A DNA stretch of 64,000 nt from the NCBI GenBank assembly GCA_023376005.1, contig CM042160.1:82212442-82276441 (forward strand), in the 5' to 3' direction. Below the pieces are notes generated by a model. That model saw only the letters and a list, made by a program, of their open reading frames with translations, did not search any database and was not told where the DNA came from. Every line of letters starts with the position of its first letter. The first letter of the stretch is position 1. Below, piece after piece: positions 51,322-62,149 of the stretch. Source of the DNA: Doryteuthis pealeii. Its lineage: Eukaryota > Mollusca > Cephalopoda > Myopsida > Loliginidae. A program made the translations under genes and the position numbers.

Positions 51322-51370
51322 TGAATTCATCACAAAATGCCTTGGTGCATTTTGTGATGAATTCATTTTG
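51322..51370. repeat. Palindrome, 22-bp arms
   Basis: AAATGAATTCATCACAAAATGC and its reverse complement flank CTTG. 50946-51310 is otherwise unrecognised. Confidence 0.85.
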
Positions 51371-51547
51371 TTTTTGAATATCAAATTTCTCTGATATTTT
51401 CTTAAAGAACAAATGGATATTCTCCTTCATCAGTTTCTAAAATAAGAATAAGGGTGTGTCCAGTTGGTGATTAAGGATTAAAGGGATTATTTTCTTTTAG
51501 AATTGAAAAATCATCTGTGCTTCCAAAAATAAAACCCAAGCAACTAC

Positions 51548-51850
51548 ATATATTTACCCAACCCCTCCATACGTGTAGGATGTGACACAAATTCAATTTC
51601 TTAAGCGGAGATTAACAAGTTTGGAATTCAGAGTTTTCCTTCTCCTAGACTGGTTACTTAACAAAGGTTAAAGAGCCTAGTCCCCGCCTACTATATACCC
51701 ATAGCTGGAGGGAGAGTAGTTGGATGCATACCTTTCCCAAGTGTATTAGTGTTATGTGAAAATGCAAACAACCTCGTCCATGATTTGAACTCACATCAAC
51801 GAGTCCATTTTCTACGACTCTAACCATTACACCACAAGCGCCTCCAAAGA
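51548..51850 (-). mobile_element. SINE-B copy, near full length
   Basis: Reverse strand from box A complement CCATTACACCACAAGCGCC (about 51828) through CTCGTCCATGATTTGAACTC, TTCCCAAGTGTATTAGTG and CCCATAGCTGGAGGGAGAG to CCTAGACTGGTTACTTAAC, AATTTCTTAAGCGGAG and CCAACCCCTCCATACGTG, followed by ATATATG. The 84-codon frame here is a shadow. Confidence 0.85.
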
Positions 51851-52049
51851 AACTAAAAAAAAGTATCAGTTTGTTGCTGATGTAGGGATTACAATTGTTA
51901 CTTGCCACAGTTTTTTCCTATTTGGTACTAGGGGACATGAAAGGTAATTACCTCCTGTGTGTACCAGTAGGCACTAGGTGGCATAGCAAGTGGTATTATA
52001 AAAATGAAAGCAGCAAAGTCGAAATTCTCTTTTACTCTCCAGACTTTAC

Positions 52050-52465
52050 AGAGGTAACGTGCACCAGTTGCATCTGCTGTCTATGGATAACGGAGGAGGG
52101 GGCTTTGTGCCCCCAGCATTTTTGTGTCGAAGGACACATGAAAACACTCATAGCATGTAAGTCTTTTATACCTTCCTTTTTTTACCAGCAGTCTCAAGAC
52201 TTTCTCTACTAAAAGTTTATTTTCCTATTAGGACATTTCTCTTATACAATTATGTACAAGATCTTAAGAAGTAACACGCACCAGTTTCGTCTCTCCTTTA
52301 CGGATAGGAAAGCTTTGCACTCCCCAGGATTTTTGTGTAGCATGACATACAAGAACATACTCAACATGTAAGTTTACACTTTCCTCTTTTGCCAGCAGTC
52401 TCAAGACTTTCTCTACTAAAAAGCCATTTTCCTATTAGGACATTTCTCTTATACAACTATATAAA
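52050..52465. repeat. Direct duplication, about 217-bp period
   Basis: AGCAGTCTCAAGACTTTCTC and TTTTCCTATTAGGACATTTC occur at about 52187-52240 and 52395-52450. Upstream GTAAC-TGCACCAGTT / GTAACACGCACCAGTT match too. Class unknown. Confidence 0.65.
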
Positions 52466-52504
52466 GTCGTTTGTATCTCTTATCTTTTTTTTTTTTTTTA
52501 GCTT

Positions 52505-52560
52505 TTTTAAAATTTATTGCATATCAACCCATTCTGGGTCATTTAATGCCAAATCAAGTC
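52505..52560 (+). repeat. Family A 5'-end fragment
   Basis: TTATTGCATATCAACCCATT then CTGGGTCATTTAATGCC. Confidence 0.5.
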
Positions 52561-52584
52561 ATATTTGATTTCTTACAGTAACAG

Positions 52585-52832
52585 GGCAGGTTTAACTCAG
52601 TCGGTAGAGCGTCCGACTAGGAACCGCAAGGTTCTAGGTTCGATACCAGCCCTCGTCAACTCAGTGTATGAATAGCACAGGGATCTGTGCAGTAATGTGA
52701 GAAGCTGATGGTAGGTGTGGCACTCCACCTCAGATGCCAAAACAATCTCCTATGTCTAGCGCTAGTGAAATGGGGATATACTCCCTCGCTGTTTGGCTGA
52801 TACCGACTTTAGGCCACCCTGACGATGACAGT
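52585..52832 (+). mobile_element. SINE-A copy, full length
   Basis: tRNA-like head: GGTTTAACTCAGTCGGTAGA (box A) and CTAGGTTCGATACCAGC (box B, exact). Then CAACTCAGTGTATGAATAGC, GAAGCTGATGGTAGGTGTGG, and CCCTCGCTGTTTGGCTGATA to CACCCTGACGATGACAG. The best SINE-A reference copy in the window. Confidence 0.88.
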
Positions 52833-52964
52833 AACTGTTATGGTTATATGGTTAAATGGTCACCCATCTAAGTATTGCTGCTTAACTTCGGTGTTCTAGT
52901 GGGAATCGATGTTTTCAACATGATTTGAGCCTTAGCCCTTGTCATGTTTGTATTCTATTCTTTT

Positions 52965-53378
52965 TCTCTGAATGTTTGAGATGAGGCTTGATGATTAGTA
53001 TTATTTGCATTATTCGGACTATTGGTCTCATCTTCATTGTTATCTGTACAACGTTTCGGCCGATATGCCCGCCGCCCTTCTTCAGGTTCAATCCTGACTG
53101 GCGGCAGTAACATAGAAAAATAATTAACACAGCTCCTACACTAGCTATGGTTAGCGGAATAAAAACAGGATACCCCCGTGGACTAAATAAAGGGTTAAGT
53201 TCGAAGTTCCGTGATGGCTCCGGATTACGACAAGAAGATCCCTGACTACGACAAGAAAGTTCCCAAGTCCGAAAAGAAATACCTGAAATAGGCCGGAGGG
53301 CATATCGGCCGAAACGTTGTACAAATAACAATAAAGATGGGGACAATAGTCCGAATAACGCAAATAATACTAAAATAT
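52965..53378. mobile_element. SINE-D copy with inverted 3' end
   Basis: The main copy (plus) runs from GTTCAATCCTGACTGG (box B side, 53085) through GTTCCGTGATGGCTCC to CTGAAATAGGCCGGAGGG (53284), CGGCCGAAACGTTG and AATAACGCAAATAATAC. The left arm (52990-53086, minus) repeats the 3' end and stops exactly at CTTCTTCAG. Frames at 52942-53346 and 53151-53363 are shadows. Confidence 0.75.
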
Positions 53379-53499
53379 TCTTGTTATCACTTTGTCATGA
53401 ATTGTTTACATATTTTTTTCTGTATGAGGAAATGATGGACAACCAACTATCGTTCTTCTACACTGGAGCCATCAGGTGGCTGTTGGTGATCCATAATGC

Positions 53500-53735
53500 C
53501 CGAGGACGGATTGTAGTGGCTGAGTGGTCTATGATCCATGCACTAAGTGGTCCCATGACATGCAACACTTCACTTCAGCCATTACTTGGGCTGAAAAGGC
53601 GGTTAGAGACGCCCCATCTGGTCAATAATCCATAGCACCTATATGATTGTCCCAACCGTATTCTTCAAATTGCTCGTGGAAAATCCCCACCCCATTTTTA
53701 TCATATAGGTGCTAGAAGTCAGTGATTGTGTCAAC
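53500..53735 (-). repeat. Family A, reverse copy fragments
   Basis: Minus-strand 3' part: TCCCATGACATGCAACACTT, AGCACCTATATGATTGTCCC and ATCATATAGGTGCTAGAAG. Part is re-inverted. 53380-53500 and 53740-54280 are unrecognised apart from a family A scrap at 53930-53965 (AATAACCCACAAGGGTTGAT). Confidence 0.55.
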
Positions 53736-54284
53736 CACCAGTATTTATTAATAAACATGAAGTTAATGAAAATTATTTCTATAAACAAATCATATAAATG
53801 AATATATATAGTATCCAATTAAAATTTCAATCAACCTTAATTTTACCTCTACTAATATTATTATTATGAATATATATATATGTCTATAACATATATTATA
53901 AAACAAAAACAACATTTAGCATTAAATAACCCACAAGGGTTGATAGACCAAACACACCAACCAAAAAACCCAAAATTAATCGCCTTTTTAAAATATTAAA
54001 AATGAATATAGTAACAAAAATTCATCTCGACAAATTTCAGAGAAATCAAAGGGAGGTAATTCTATATGAAAATTACCTGCCCTTGTTTTAATAATCATTA
54101 TCAAGCGATATTTGTTTTATATATTTATGTGTAATCTAACTAGTTAATTTTGTATTTGCACTTCTACAATTATTCAGTGAACTGCCAATTTATAGTAGAT
54201 TAAATTCTTATGTTTTATTTAGAATTTTGTTTTTGTTTAGCAAACTTTGTGTTCATGGCACTAGGCTAACAAAAGATTTTTCTG

Positions 54285-54735
54285 TATTATTTGGACTATT
54301 ATCCTCATCTTTATTGTTATCTACACGTTTCGGCTGATGTGCCCTTCAGCCTTCTTCAGGTAATACTTGTCGGACTTAGGAACCGTCCCTTTGAATTTGT
54401 GAACCTTCTTGTCATAATCGAGAACCTTCATGGAACTTCAAACCTAACCCTTTATTCAATCCACAGGGGTAGACTGTTTATCATTCTGTTAACCATGACC
54501 GAGTACAAGTGTTAAACTATGATAATTTTGTTACTGTCGCCCTTGGTCAGGATTGAACCTGCAGCCCAGAGATAACTGTATTAACTTAACGCCAATATCC
54601 GTTGCACCAGGTTTTCAATTTAACACTTTTTCCCAGTCATGGTTAACGGAATGAGAACAGTTTACCCCCGTGGGTTGAAGGTTTCAGTTCTAATTTCCAT
54701 GAAGACTCCCAATTACGACATGAAGACTCCCAAGT
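54285..54735. mobile_element. SINE-D copies, rearranged inverted pair
   Basis: Minus copy 54285-54600: TTATCCTCATCTTTATTG, TTTCGGCTGATGTGCCC, CCTTCTTCAGG, and head GATTGAACCTGCAGCCC with GTTGCACCAGG. Plus fragment 54635-54735: GGTTAACGGAATGAGAACAG, ACCCCCGTGGGTTGAAGG, CTCCCAATTACGACATGAAG. Confidence 0.65.
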
Positions 54736-54736
54736 T

Positions 54737-54901
54737 TGAAGAGTTAAAGAATTCTTTCCTCATCTCATCAGAAAGATCATATTTCCATATGATCAATAAT
54801 CTGTCTAGAGCAGTCCATGCCTTTCCAATACATATATTGACATCACTTTCTGTGGATGAGATATTACTACCAAGGTATGTGAACTGGTCTACTAATTTCA
54901 A
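54737..54901 (-). pseudogene. LINE reverse-transcriptase fragment
   Basis: The minus strand reads QFTYLGSNISSTESDVNI then GKAWTALDRLLIIWKYDLSD and KEFFNS. F-YLGS-IS--E-DI--RI-KAW-A---L--IW-S-L---K--FF is a conserved block after the reverse transcriptase core of many animal LINEs (RTE/CR1-like). It fuses abruptly to the SINE-D fragment at about 54735. The region upstream of KLVDQ (past 54901) is not recognisable. Confidence 0.75.
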
Positions 54902-55150
54902 AAGGCAATAGTAATATTAAACAGTTGAATGCACACAAATCATATAGCAAACAGCTGACTACACACAAAAAAAACAAAAAAACACACAAATCATGGAAAC
55001 CTTTTGCTTCTGGTATGTAAAAAAACATCATACACCTTGCGCAAATTAATTGAAACAAAATGAATAATTCCGTTATTATCATTTCTGTGATCTTTCTGTA
55101 AGACTTGCCAGTGTGTTTATGCAACATTACAATTTAAATTAGAGAAATAG
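54902..55150. other. Unrecognised
   Basis: Includes AACAGTTGAATGCACACAAA / AACAGCTGACTACACACAAA, a short duplication. No feature named. Confidence 0.4.
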
Positions 55151-55154
55151 ATCA

Positions 55155-55402
55155 CTAATTAGGACTGAACCTATTCTAGTAGTGGAGTTTAAAAGGTTTG
55201 AATTCAGAGTTTTCCTTCTCCTAGACTGGTTGCCTAACCAAAGTCAAAGAGCCCAGTCTGTCCTACTATTTACCCATAGCTGGAGGGAGAGTAGTTGCAT
55301 TCATACCTTTCCCCAAGTGCTATGTGAACTGTAGTTTCGGCCAGGATTTGAACTCTGGTCGATGAATCCATTTCCTACAACTCTAACCATTAGACCTCCA
55401 AC
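55155..55402 (-). mobile_element. SINE-B copy
   Basis: CTCCTAGACTGGTTGCCTAA, CCCATAGCTGGAGGGAGAGT, GGATTTGAACTCTGG and CTACAACTCTAACCATTAGA, in reverse. Both ends truncated. Confidence 0.8.
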
Positions 55403-55436
55403 AAATTTTTTGAGAAAATATTTATCAAATTCCTAA

Positions 55437-56058
55437 TGACCTAATCTGTGGAGAAAATAGAGATCGATTACACCCTGTCACTCCAGTGGTCTAAAACTGA
55501 CTGTATGATGAAAGAAAGGAAACTAAAGTGATTGTTTTGATTAATTTGCACAAGGGCTTATGACTTTTTCAGATAAATATGCACAGCAGTGTAAATGACC
55601 TAATCTGATGAAAAAATAGAAATCGATTACACCCTGTCACTCCAGTGGGTTTAAAACTGACCATATGGTAAATGAAAGGAAATCAAAGTGGTTGTTTCAA
55701 TTAGTTTGCAGAAGAGCTTATGACTTTTTCACATAGATATGCACACCACTGCAAATGACCTAATCTGAAAATAAAATAGAAATCGATTACACCCTGTCAC
55801 TCCAATGGGTCTAAAACTGACCGTAGGGTGAAAGAAAGGAAACTAAAGTGGTTGTTTCAATTAATTTGTACATTGGTGTATAAGCTTATAAATTTTTCAG
55901 ATAAATATGCTCACCACTGCAAACAACTTAATCAGAGGAAAAAAAAATAGAAATCGATTACACCCTGTCACTCCAAAGGGTCTAGGGTGAGAAAAAAAAA
56001 AAAAAAAAAAAAAAGAAGAAGAAAACTAAAATGGTTGTTTCAATTAATTTGCACAAGG
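55437..56058. repeat. Tandem array, about 160-bp unit, nearly four copies
   Basis: TGACCTAATCTG starts units at 55437, 55596 and 55756; a fourth starts near 55916. Conserved TCGATTACACCCTGTCACTC is in every unit. The array is bounded by related sequence (TTTTTTTGAGAAAATATTTA) at about 55408 and 56115. One unit contains CTGATGA and GAAA but no stem II, so it is not a ribozyme. Confidence 0.9.
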
Positions 56059-56700
56059 GTGTAAATTCAAAAGAGTTAAAATTGTAAAAATATAATAAAG
56101 AACAACTCGTGTTATTTTTTTGAGAAAATATTTATTAAATTCCCCAATCAATGTGAAAATAGTGCCAGCAAATCTTTATTGACATAAACGGAAAATGTTT
56201 AAATTAAAAACAATTATCTTTTTTTGTCTTTTTTAAAAAATATTGATAATAATAGTCAAGATTAAAACTGTGGTAAGGGTATCTCGAAGATTAATTCATT
56301 TTTTTTAGACCTTATTTTTCTGATGCAGGTATCAATATTCAGCTTTGGTTACTGTTAAGTCCCAGACCTAACGAAAATCTAGAGTTACTCCCCTTGATTG
56401 ATGGGAACCAGGAAGTGAGATTTCTGCCATGACACTTTTGGATGGAGGTTCATTCTGGCAGGATGTAGTTATACACATGTGAACTAATTAAGTCACTTTT
56501 AGGGAAGAAGCAAAATTTTATTTAACACTGGGTAGATAACCCAGTGTTAAATAAAATTTTATTAATTTTCAACAACCTAATCTTACATTTTCATTCGGTG
56601 CTTCAGATTTTATTTGTATGTAAAAACATAACAGTTACCCTTACTGCATTCTTAACCTGAACTAAAAAAGTTTTTAAAAAATAATAAAATATAATATAAT
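56059..56700. other. Unrecognised, with a hairpin
   Basis: AAAATTTTATTTAACACTGG and its reverse complement (56512-56562) form a 22-bp-arm palindrome around TAGAT. No other feature. Confidence 0.5.
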
Positions 56701-56714
56701 AATAATAATAATAA

Positions 56715-56948
56715 GTTGAGGCGGCTAATATCGATATCAGCCATACAGTAAGGGAGCCTATCCCCTTTTCACTAGTGAGGAAATTTCTTTAGTGTCTGAG
56801 ATGGAGTGCCACACCTACCAGCAGCTCCTTACTTTACTGCACAGATCCCTATGCTACTCATATGCTGAGTTGGCAAGGGCTGGCATTGAACCAGGAGCCT
56901 TGTTGTTTCCTAGCTGAACACTCAACTGACTGAGCTAAACCGGCCGTA
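56715..56948 (-). mobile_element. SINE-A copy
   Basis: Reverse strand: GACTGAGCTAAACCGGCC (box A complement, 56935), ATTGAACCAGGAGCC (box B complement), ATGCTGAGTTGGCAAGGGC, GTGCCACACCTACCAGCAGC and AGGGAGCCTATCCCCTTTTC. Near full length. Confidence 0.85.
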
Positions 56949-57057
56949 TATAATAATAATAATACAAATATTTTCAAGAAAATGTTGAACAATTGCAATG
57001 TGCTTTTATTTGAACACATAAATTTATAAACAAAGAAAAAAAAAATTTAACGTCAAC

Positions 57058-57320
57058 CCGAGTTCAAATCCTGGACAAAGCGACAGTTCACATAGCGCTA
57101 ATACCCTTGGGAAAGGTATACACCCAACTACTCTCCCACTAGCTATGGGTAAATAGTAGGGCTGACTGAGCTCTTAAACCGTGTCTAGGTAACCAATCTA
57201 GGAGAAGGAAAACTCTGAATTCAAAACTGTTAAACTCTGCTTAAGAAATTGACTTTATGCTGGTATCGAACCCAGAACCTTGTGATTCCTAGGTGAACAC
57301 TCTACCGACTGGGCTCAGAT
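57058..57320. mobile_element. SINE-B copy joined to a reverse SINE-A head
   Basis: 57060-57254 (plus): GAGTTCAAATCCTGGAC, CCCTTGGGAAAGGTATACAC, CAATCTAGGAGAAGGAAAAC, AACTCTGCTTAAGAAATTGA. 57255-57318 (minus): GGTATCGAACCCAGAACC, GTGAACACTCTACCGACTGG. The two SINE heads meet at 57255. Confidence 0.8.
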
Positions 57321-57399
57321 AAATATATCCACAAAACTATAAATATATGCCTGTAAAGTAAAATTGAGTACCAACTTTTATCTCACACTAACAGTTTTG

Positions 57400-57690
57400 G
57401 CATTAAATAGGGTTGATATGCCATAAACAAACCAAAAATGTTGAAAAAAGAAAAAAAAAAAAAAAAAAAAAAGGAAAAAAAAAAAAGGGAGGTACCCAAG
57501 AAAAAAAATATTTTGGGTTGCTTACTTTGTTTGATGGTTCATCACCTTTCATGGTTATTTAATGTCAAAACCATCTTTATAGAAGAATAGTAGTGGTACT
57601 ATTTAACCCATAGTTGGGGGATGAGAGGGTTCATACTTTACCCAAGGGTATTAGTTTGAAAGTGAATATAATAGTGCGACCAGAGTTAAA
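57400..57690 (+). repeat. Family A-like segment and poly-A
   Basis: 57403-57435 is a reverse scrap (GGCATTAAATAGGGTTGATA). 57455-57486 is poly-A. 57515-57665 matches 38.04-38.12 kb (CATGGTTATTTAATGTCAAA, CCATCTTTATAGAAGAATAG). 57691-57950 is unrecognised. Confidence 0.5.
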
Positions 57691-57954
57691 ACTCGCTCAC
57701 TACAATATCACAGTCCAGTATATCAGCCATTATGTCACAGAGACTCCCTGCCCCTCCGAATCTTTTGTAATGCCAAACAAATTTCTTTTAGAGAGACATT
57801 AATATAAACATTGTTTCTTCTTAGTTTAACTGTAAACCAGTTGGCCGAGAAATGAGTAAAGTATTTTAGGCGTGGAACGTCTGTCAAATCATAAGGTGTA
57901 GAAGGACCTGTGTAACCCAACCTTTTCACCATAAGTAGGATGTGACCCAAGGTT

Positions 57955-58055
57955 AAGAATAAGGGGCATCCAGTGAGAATTGAACTAGTTATTCAGTAGT
58001 AATGGATCTGCGAGACTAGATTGCTAACTATAACACCACAATGTGACGCCCTAAA
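57955..58055 (-). mobile_element. SINE-C fragment
   Basis: GGCATCCAGTGAGAATTGAA then CTAACTATAACACCACAATG, same head as 753-846. 58056-58615 is unrecognised. It holds two copies of ATATATCAAGGGAGATAATT at 58314 and 58357. Confidence 0.65.
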
Positions 58056-58616
58056 TATTCTAATAAAGGAGTCTATATTCATGGCCAGAAAAAAAAAAAA
58101 AAAAGAAGAATTATTTCAACAAAGAAAATGTTTCATTCATAAAAAGATAAATACAAACAGTTTACACATTTTCTTTTTTTTTTTTTTAATATAAATTCTT
58201 CCTAATTGTTGTAGATAACAAAAAACATTTCAGTGTGTGGAGAACAAAATGTAAATTGTTTATGTAAATGATGACCTATCTTTAAGATGACTCAGTCGTA
58301 ACCTGGAAATAAAATATATCAAGGGAGATAATTCAGTCATTTAAGAATAGTTCATAAAATATATCAAGGGAGATAATTCATTTAAAAATTATGAGTTTAA
58401 TTTGCAACGAAGCAAAGTGAATAATAAAATATCTATCCTAATTGCATCACTAAAAGAAAAAAAAAAAAAAAAAGAAAGAATTTTGAAACAATAATCCAAT
58501 TGACCTAATAATTAATAAATAAATTCATACGACTGCTATTGTAAAGACAACAACAGCAACAATGCCAGAAACAAAACCTTCATCAGATCTTACCTACGTC
58601 TTTCATGACATGCAAG

Positions 58617-58925
58617 ATAATAATGAAATTTGTTGTGTACAGTGCTCAGGTGCACCACAACTCATCAAAGTCTCATGTCTAGTACATAGAATAATGTATT
58701 AGTGTTAGAAACATGAATAGTGTACATTATAATATACATGTATGGTGCGTGTGCGTGCATATGAGTGTGGAGGGTATCAGGTATAGTGTTGTTGAATTAC
58801 AGGAAGCATGGAGGCTTTGAAAGATGCAGTGTTTCAGCAGCGTACAATTCCATGCCTTGGCAACTGAGTGTGAAAAAATGTTTCCGAAAATAATGTGAGC
58901 TATGCTGTTTTCTGACTGTTTATAT
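58617..58925 (-). mobile_element. LINE 3'-end fragment
   Basis: AATAATGAAATTTGTTGTGT, GTGCACCACAACTCATCAAA, then a decayed coding tail (ATGGAGGCTTTGAAAGATGC; AATGTTTCCGAAAATAATGT). The minus frame has lost the WN-LP motif. Confidence 0.7.
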
Positions 58926-59139
58926 ATTTTTTTTTTTTGCAAGTGCAAATTATGTAATTTTGCATTAGATTATAAAACATTGTGGAGAAATTTTTTTTAA
59001 ATAACAAATATATAGATAAATAAATAGTCAGTGAATTTTAAAATTATCTCAAAATTTCAAACACAATTTAATTGACAAGTGTAAAATCCAAAAAAACTTG
59101 TTGATATTTGTCCGTTTTTTGAGACGGAGCTTGGTGCGA

Positions 59140-59775
59140 ATAATTCTGATTTTTTTTACTGTTGTCCTCATCTTTATTGTGGCACTAGAAGCGGCTACCC
59201 TGCGTTGCCTAGGTAGAGATGGGAGACCCTGGTGTATTGATTTGTTTACATTTGAGATTTACAAATGCTATTTCTATGTATATTTTAATTTTTAAACATC
59301 TTCAAATATAAATCAAATCTTCATAATTTTAGCACAAAAAGCCAAGAACTGGTAATATTTAATGTATATATATATTTGCTTTGTTAATTATTTTATTTTC
59401 ATAGTCTCATCTGGACATACATACACACCAACTGCCCTTTATATATGTATAGATGTATAAACTTTTCGGCTGCTGTATTCTCTGACCTTCCCTAGGTGTT
59501 CCCTGTGTATCCAACCTATCATTTCACATGTATCACAAAGAGCATCACAGTCATTTAGATCCCCACCCCCCAAAAAAAAAATGCCGTCATTTTTTGAATG
59601 AGATCTTCAAGACTATTGAAACTGTCAAATTATCAAAAATGATTTCCCAGGTTGGATCCTTACTATACTCAAATACACAAGGAACACCTGAGGAAGGACA
59701 AAGGATACAGTGGCCAAAAGGTTATGTTTTTACATACCACAATAAAGATGAGGACAAAAGTCTGAAAAAAAAAAA
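59140..59775. mobile_element. Decayed SINE-D inverted pair
   Basis: Left, minus: TGTTGTCCTCATCTTTATTG (59161) and, later, TTTTCGGCTGCTGTATTC then CCTAGGTGTTCC (59463-59502). Right, plus: GGAACACCTGAGGAAGGACA (59681), then ACAATAAAGATGAGGACAAA (59739), followed by poly-A. The hammerhead-like core is lost (CTGAGGA, no GAAA). Confidence 0.6.
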
Positions 59776-59831
59776 ATAAAAAAAAAAAAAAAAAATTATT
59801 CAAAGCTTGTTGTGAGCAAATAAAAATAATG

Positions 59832-60323
59832 GGGCCAAGTATCCAATGAGCACCCCAGCTGGGAGCTGTTTTTTTGAAAATAACACCTTTTGCTTTTCAC
59901 CTTACACCTCCGGTTGTGGTATGATAAGCGCATGGAAAATAAACTTTATAAATTGTGTGATACCATTTCCGAACAACATCCTTTTATTTATATAAACATA
60001 AAAAAATATTTTGTAAATAAAAACTATTTTCATTTGAATAAAAATATCTACATTTCTCTTCTGATTAAATAAAAACTACTTTAATATAAAAACGTGTCTT
60101 TCATTTAAAGTTTTATATTAAAAAAAATTTCCTATTGAATTAACAACATGAAATAACTAATTTTTATTATTAAAATCGAAAACTATTTTAGTATAAAAAC
60201 ATGCCTTTGGGTTGTAAATACACATGAACAAACTTTTTAAAAATCTTACAGTTTACAGTGAAAAGCAAAAGGTGTTCTTTTCAAAACAGTTCCCAGCTGG
60301 GGTGCCTATTGGATACCTGGTTC
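59832..60323. mobile_element. hAT-type MITE with 8-bp target duplication
   Basis: Flanking AAATAATG occurs at 59824-59831 and 60324-60331. Ends GGGCCAAGTATCCAATGAGC and, in complement, GAACCAGGTATCCAATAGGC continue as about 70-bp inverted repeats (CACCCCAGCTGGGA, ACACCTTTTGCTTTTCAC). The 340-base centre is AT-rich and non-coding. The 8-bp duplication points to hAT; the terminal bases are diverged. Confidence 0.75.
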
Positions 60324-60477
60324 AAATAATGATTGGATGAAGTGCAAGTTTAGTTATAAATAGAATTTATAAATGATATAAACTTTAAAAATAAAAGAAC
60401 AAATAAAGTATATTTTTATAAAGAAATTATCCAATCTTTATTTTGGAGTTTTAAAAAAAAATTCAATCTTTATTTTG

Positions 60478-60516
<39 letters not shown>

Positions 60517-61195
60517 AAAATACAAATAAAAATACAAACTGGAATGTAGGGTTACAAGAATTAAAAAAATTTGAAAAAAATTCTTTTTTTTTATAACTTG
60601 TTTTGAATTCAACCATATTCATTCAAGTTTTTAAAATCTTAAAACTTTTTTTTCATAACCATAATAATCCTATTAAAAAAGATTATGTTGGGAGATCTCT
60701 TCTAAGGAAAAAATACATAAAATAATAAAAAAATTTCAAGACAGAAAAATCGACTGATTTTATTGAACTGGTTTTGGAAATTCTGAGAGGAAATATTTTT
60801 TCAGATTATTATTTGAATTTTTTTTATACTTTCCCAAAAAATCATTTAAGATTTTATTCCTACTCTTTTTCTTAATATTGTCCAAATTTTTTTAAATTTT
60901 TTTTTTAGGTACAAATGCAGAGTAGTGCACAAGAAATAATATCATCAAAATCGTATTTTACATATAAATAGCATTAGATTATAGAAACTACCAAAGTAGC
61001 CTAACACTAACGTCTCAAAAGCTTCAGGTATTTCTGAGAAATGAAATGAAATTCTTTTTATACATTATCTAATGACATTATCTCTTGTGTGCATTATTCT
61101 TCATTAGTACCCTTTCTTTCTTTCTTTTATTCTTACTCTAAAAATCTTCAAACTTTGATTCCTACTTTATTCAATATTGTCAAATTTGGTTTTTA
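60324..61195. other. AT-rich, poly-A/poly-T, nothing recognised
   Basis: Poly-A at 60481-60513. The sequence 60520-61195 has no feature. The first 47 codons of the open frame starting at 61089 are low-complexity and not part of the LINE homology that follows. Confidence 0.5.
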
Positions 61196-61229
61196 CTATT
61201 TTTTTTTTATCACATTTGTTTTTTTGGTA

Positions 61230-61577
61230 ATGGCACTAAAATTCCTTAAAGATTCCTGTAGAACAAGAGTTCAACTCTTTGATGACAGAGATCAAGAGGA
61301 GGTGCTAATACAGCAAAAAGATAGATACTTTGATCTTGCTAGAGAGATGAAAAAGTTTTGGAACATAAAGGCCATGGTGATACCAATTGTGGTTGGTGTT
61401 CTTGGAATGGTTCCAAAGGATTGGAAAAAGATACTCAAAGAATTGGAAATCAGAGGAAAAATAGAGACCATACAGACCACAGCATTGTTAAAATTGGCTA
61501 GAATACTCAGAAGAGACCTGAGAAAACTTGCTGTCACTCAGACTCCAGATTATGAAAGCAACAAATATATCTATTAA
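61230..61577 (+). pseudogene. LINE polyprotein C-terminal remnant
   Basis: Open for 115 codons from the ATG at 61230. It reads CRTRVQLFDDRDQEEVLIQQ, then YFDLAREMKKFWNIKAMVIP, IVVGVLGMVPKDWKKILKEL and ETIQTTALLKLARILRRDL. The block D--EV-I--KD-YLDLA-E-KKLWN--V-VIPIVVGALGTVPK-L---LEELEI--RIETIQTTALLRSARILRRVL is familiar as the C-terminus of L1/RTE-like animal retrotransposons. The frame is intact, yet the upstream polymerase is missing, and it ends before a (TG)n(TA)n tract. Dead, but young or conserved by chance. Confidence 0.78.
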
Positions 61578-61604
61578 AAGACTTAGAAACAAAATAAAAC
61601 AGCA

Positions 61605-61605
61605 A

Positions 61606-61682
<77 letters not shown>
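61605..61682. repeat. (TG)n(TA)n microsatellite
   Basis: TG run then long TA run. 61690-62130 is unrecognised AT-rich DNA. Confidence 0.95.
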
Positions 61683-62149
61683 GTCTATAGTATATATCAT
61701 TTGGGATTTAGTATGAAGCATAAGGTGTGAAATATAAGAAACTCTATTTTGGAATGTTAAGCCTCGTTTTATTTCATACTAATATTTCAATTTTGTTACT
61801 CATACACACAAAAAATTATTAACATCTGAAGGTGAAGTAAGCTTAAAGAAAAAAAAAAGAAAAATTCTAAAACCTTGAACTATTTACAAAGTGAAGTTAA
61901 TTTGATTGAATCCATGACATAACTAAAAATATCATTGTTTAATACAATCTATCAATTTTGATCAAAGATTGAGACCAATTGATACTAACACAGAAATAGA
62001 AATATTTTCTTCAGGTGCCATGGTCAGACCTTAACTAAAAATACGATAACTCATTGGAAATATTTCATTAAAGAGTAATAGATGATAATGATATTCAGGT
62101 AATCCTATACACTTATATATACATACACACACACACACACACACACACA

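Noticed and set aside
52585..52660. tRNA gene
   Set aside because: Box A and box B are good, but the acceptor stem does not close and the sequence continues into a SINE body shared with several copies.
55596..55660. Hammerhead core (CTGATGA then GAAA) in the 160-bp array
   Set aside because: The intervening AAAAATA cannot form stem II, and the other units do not keep the core.
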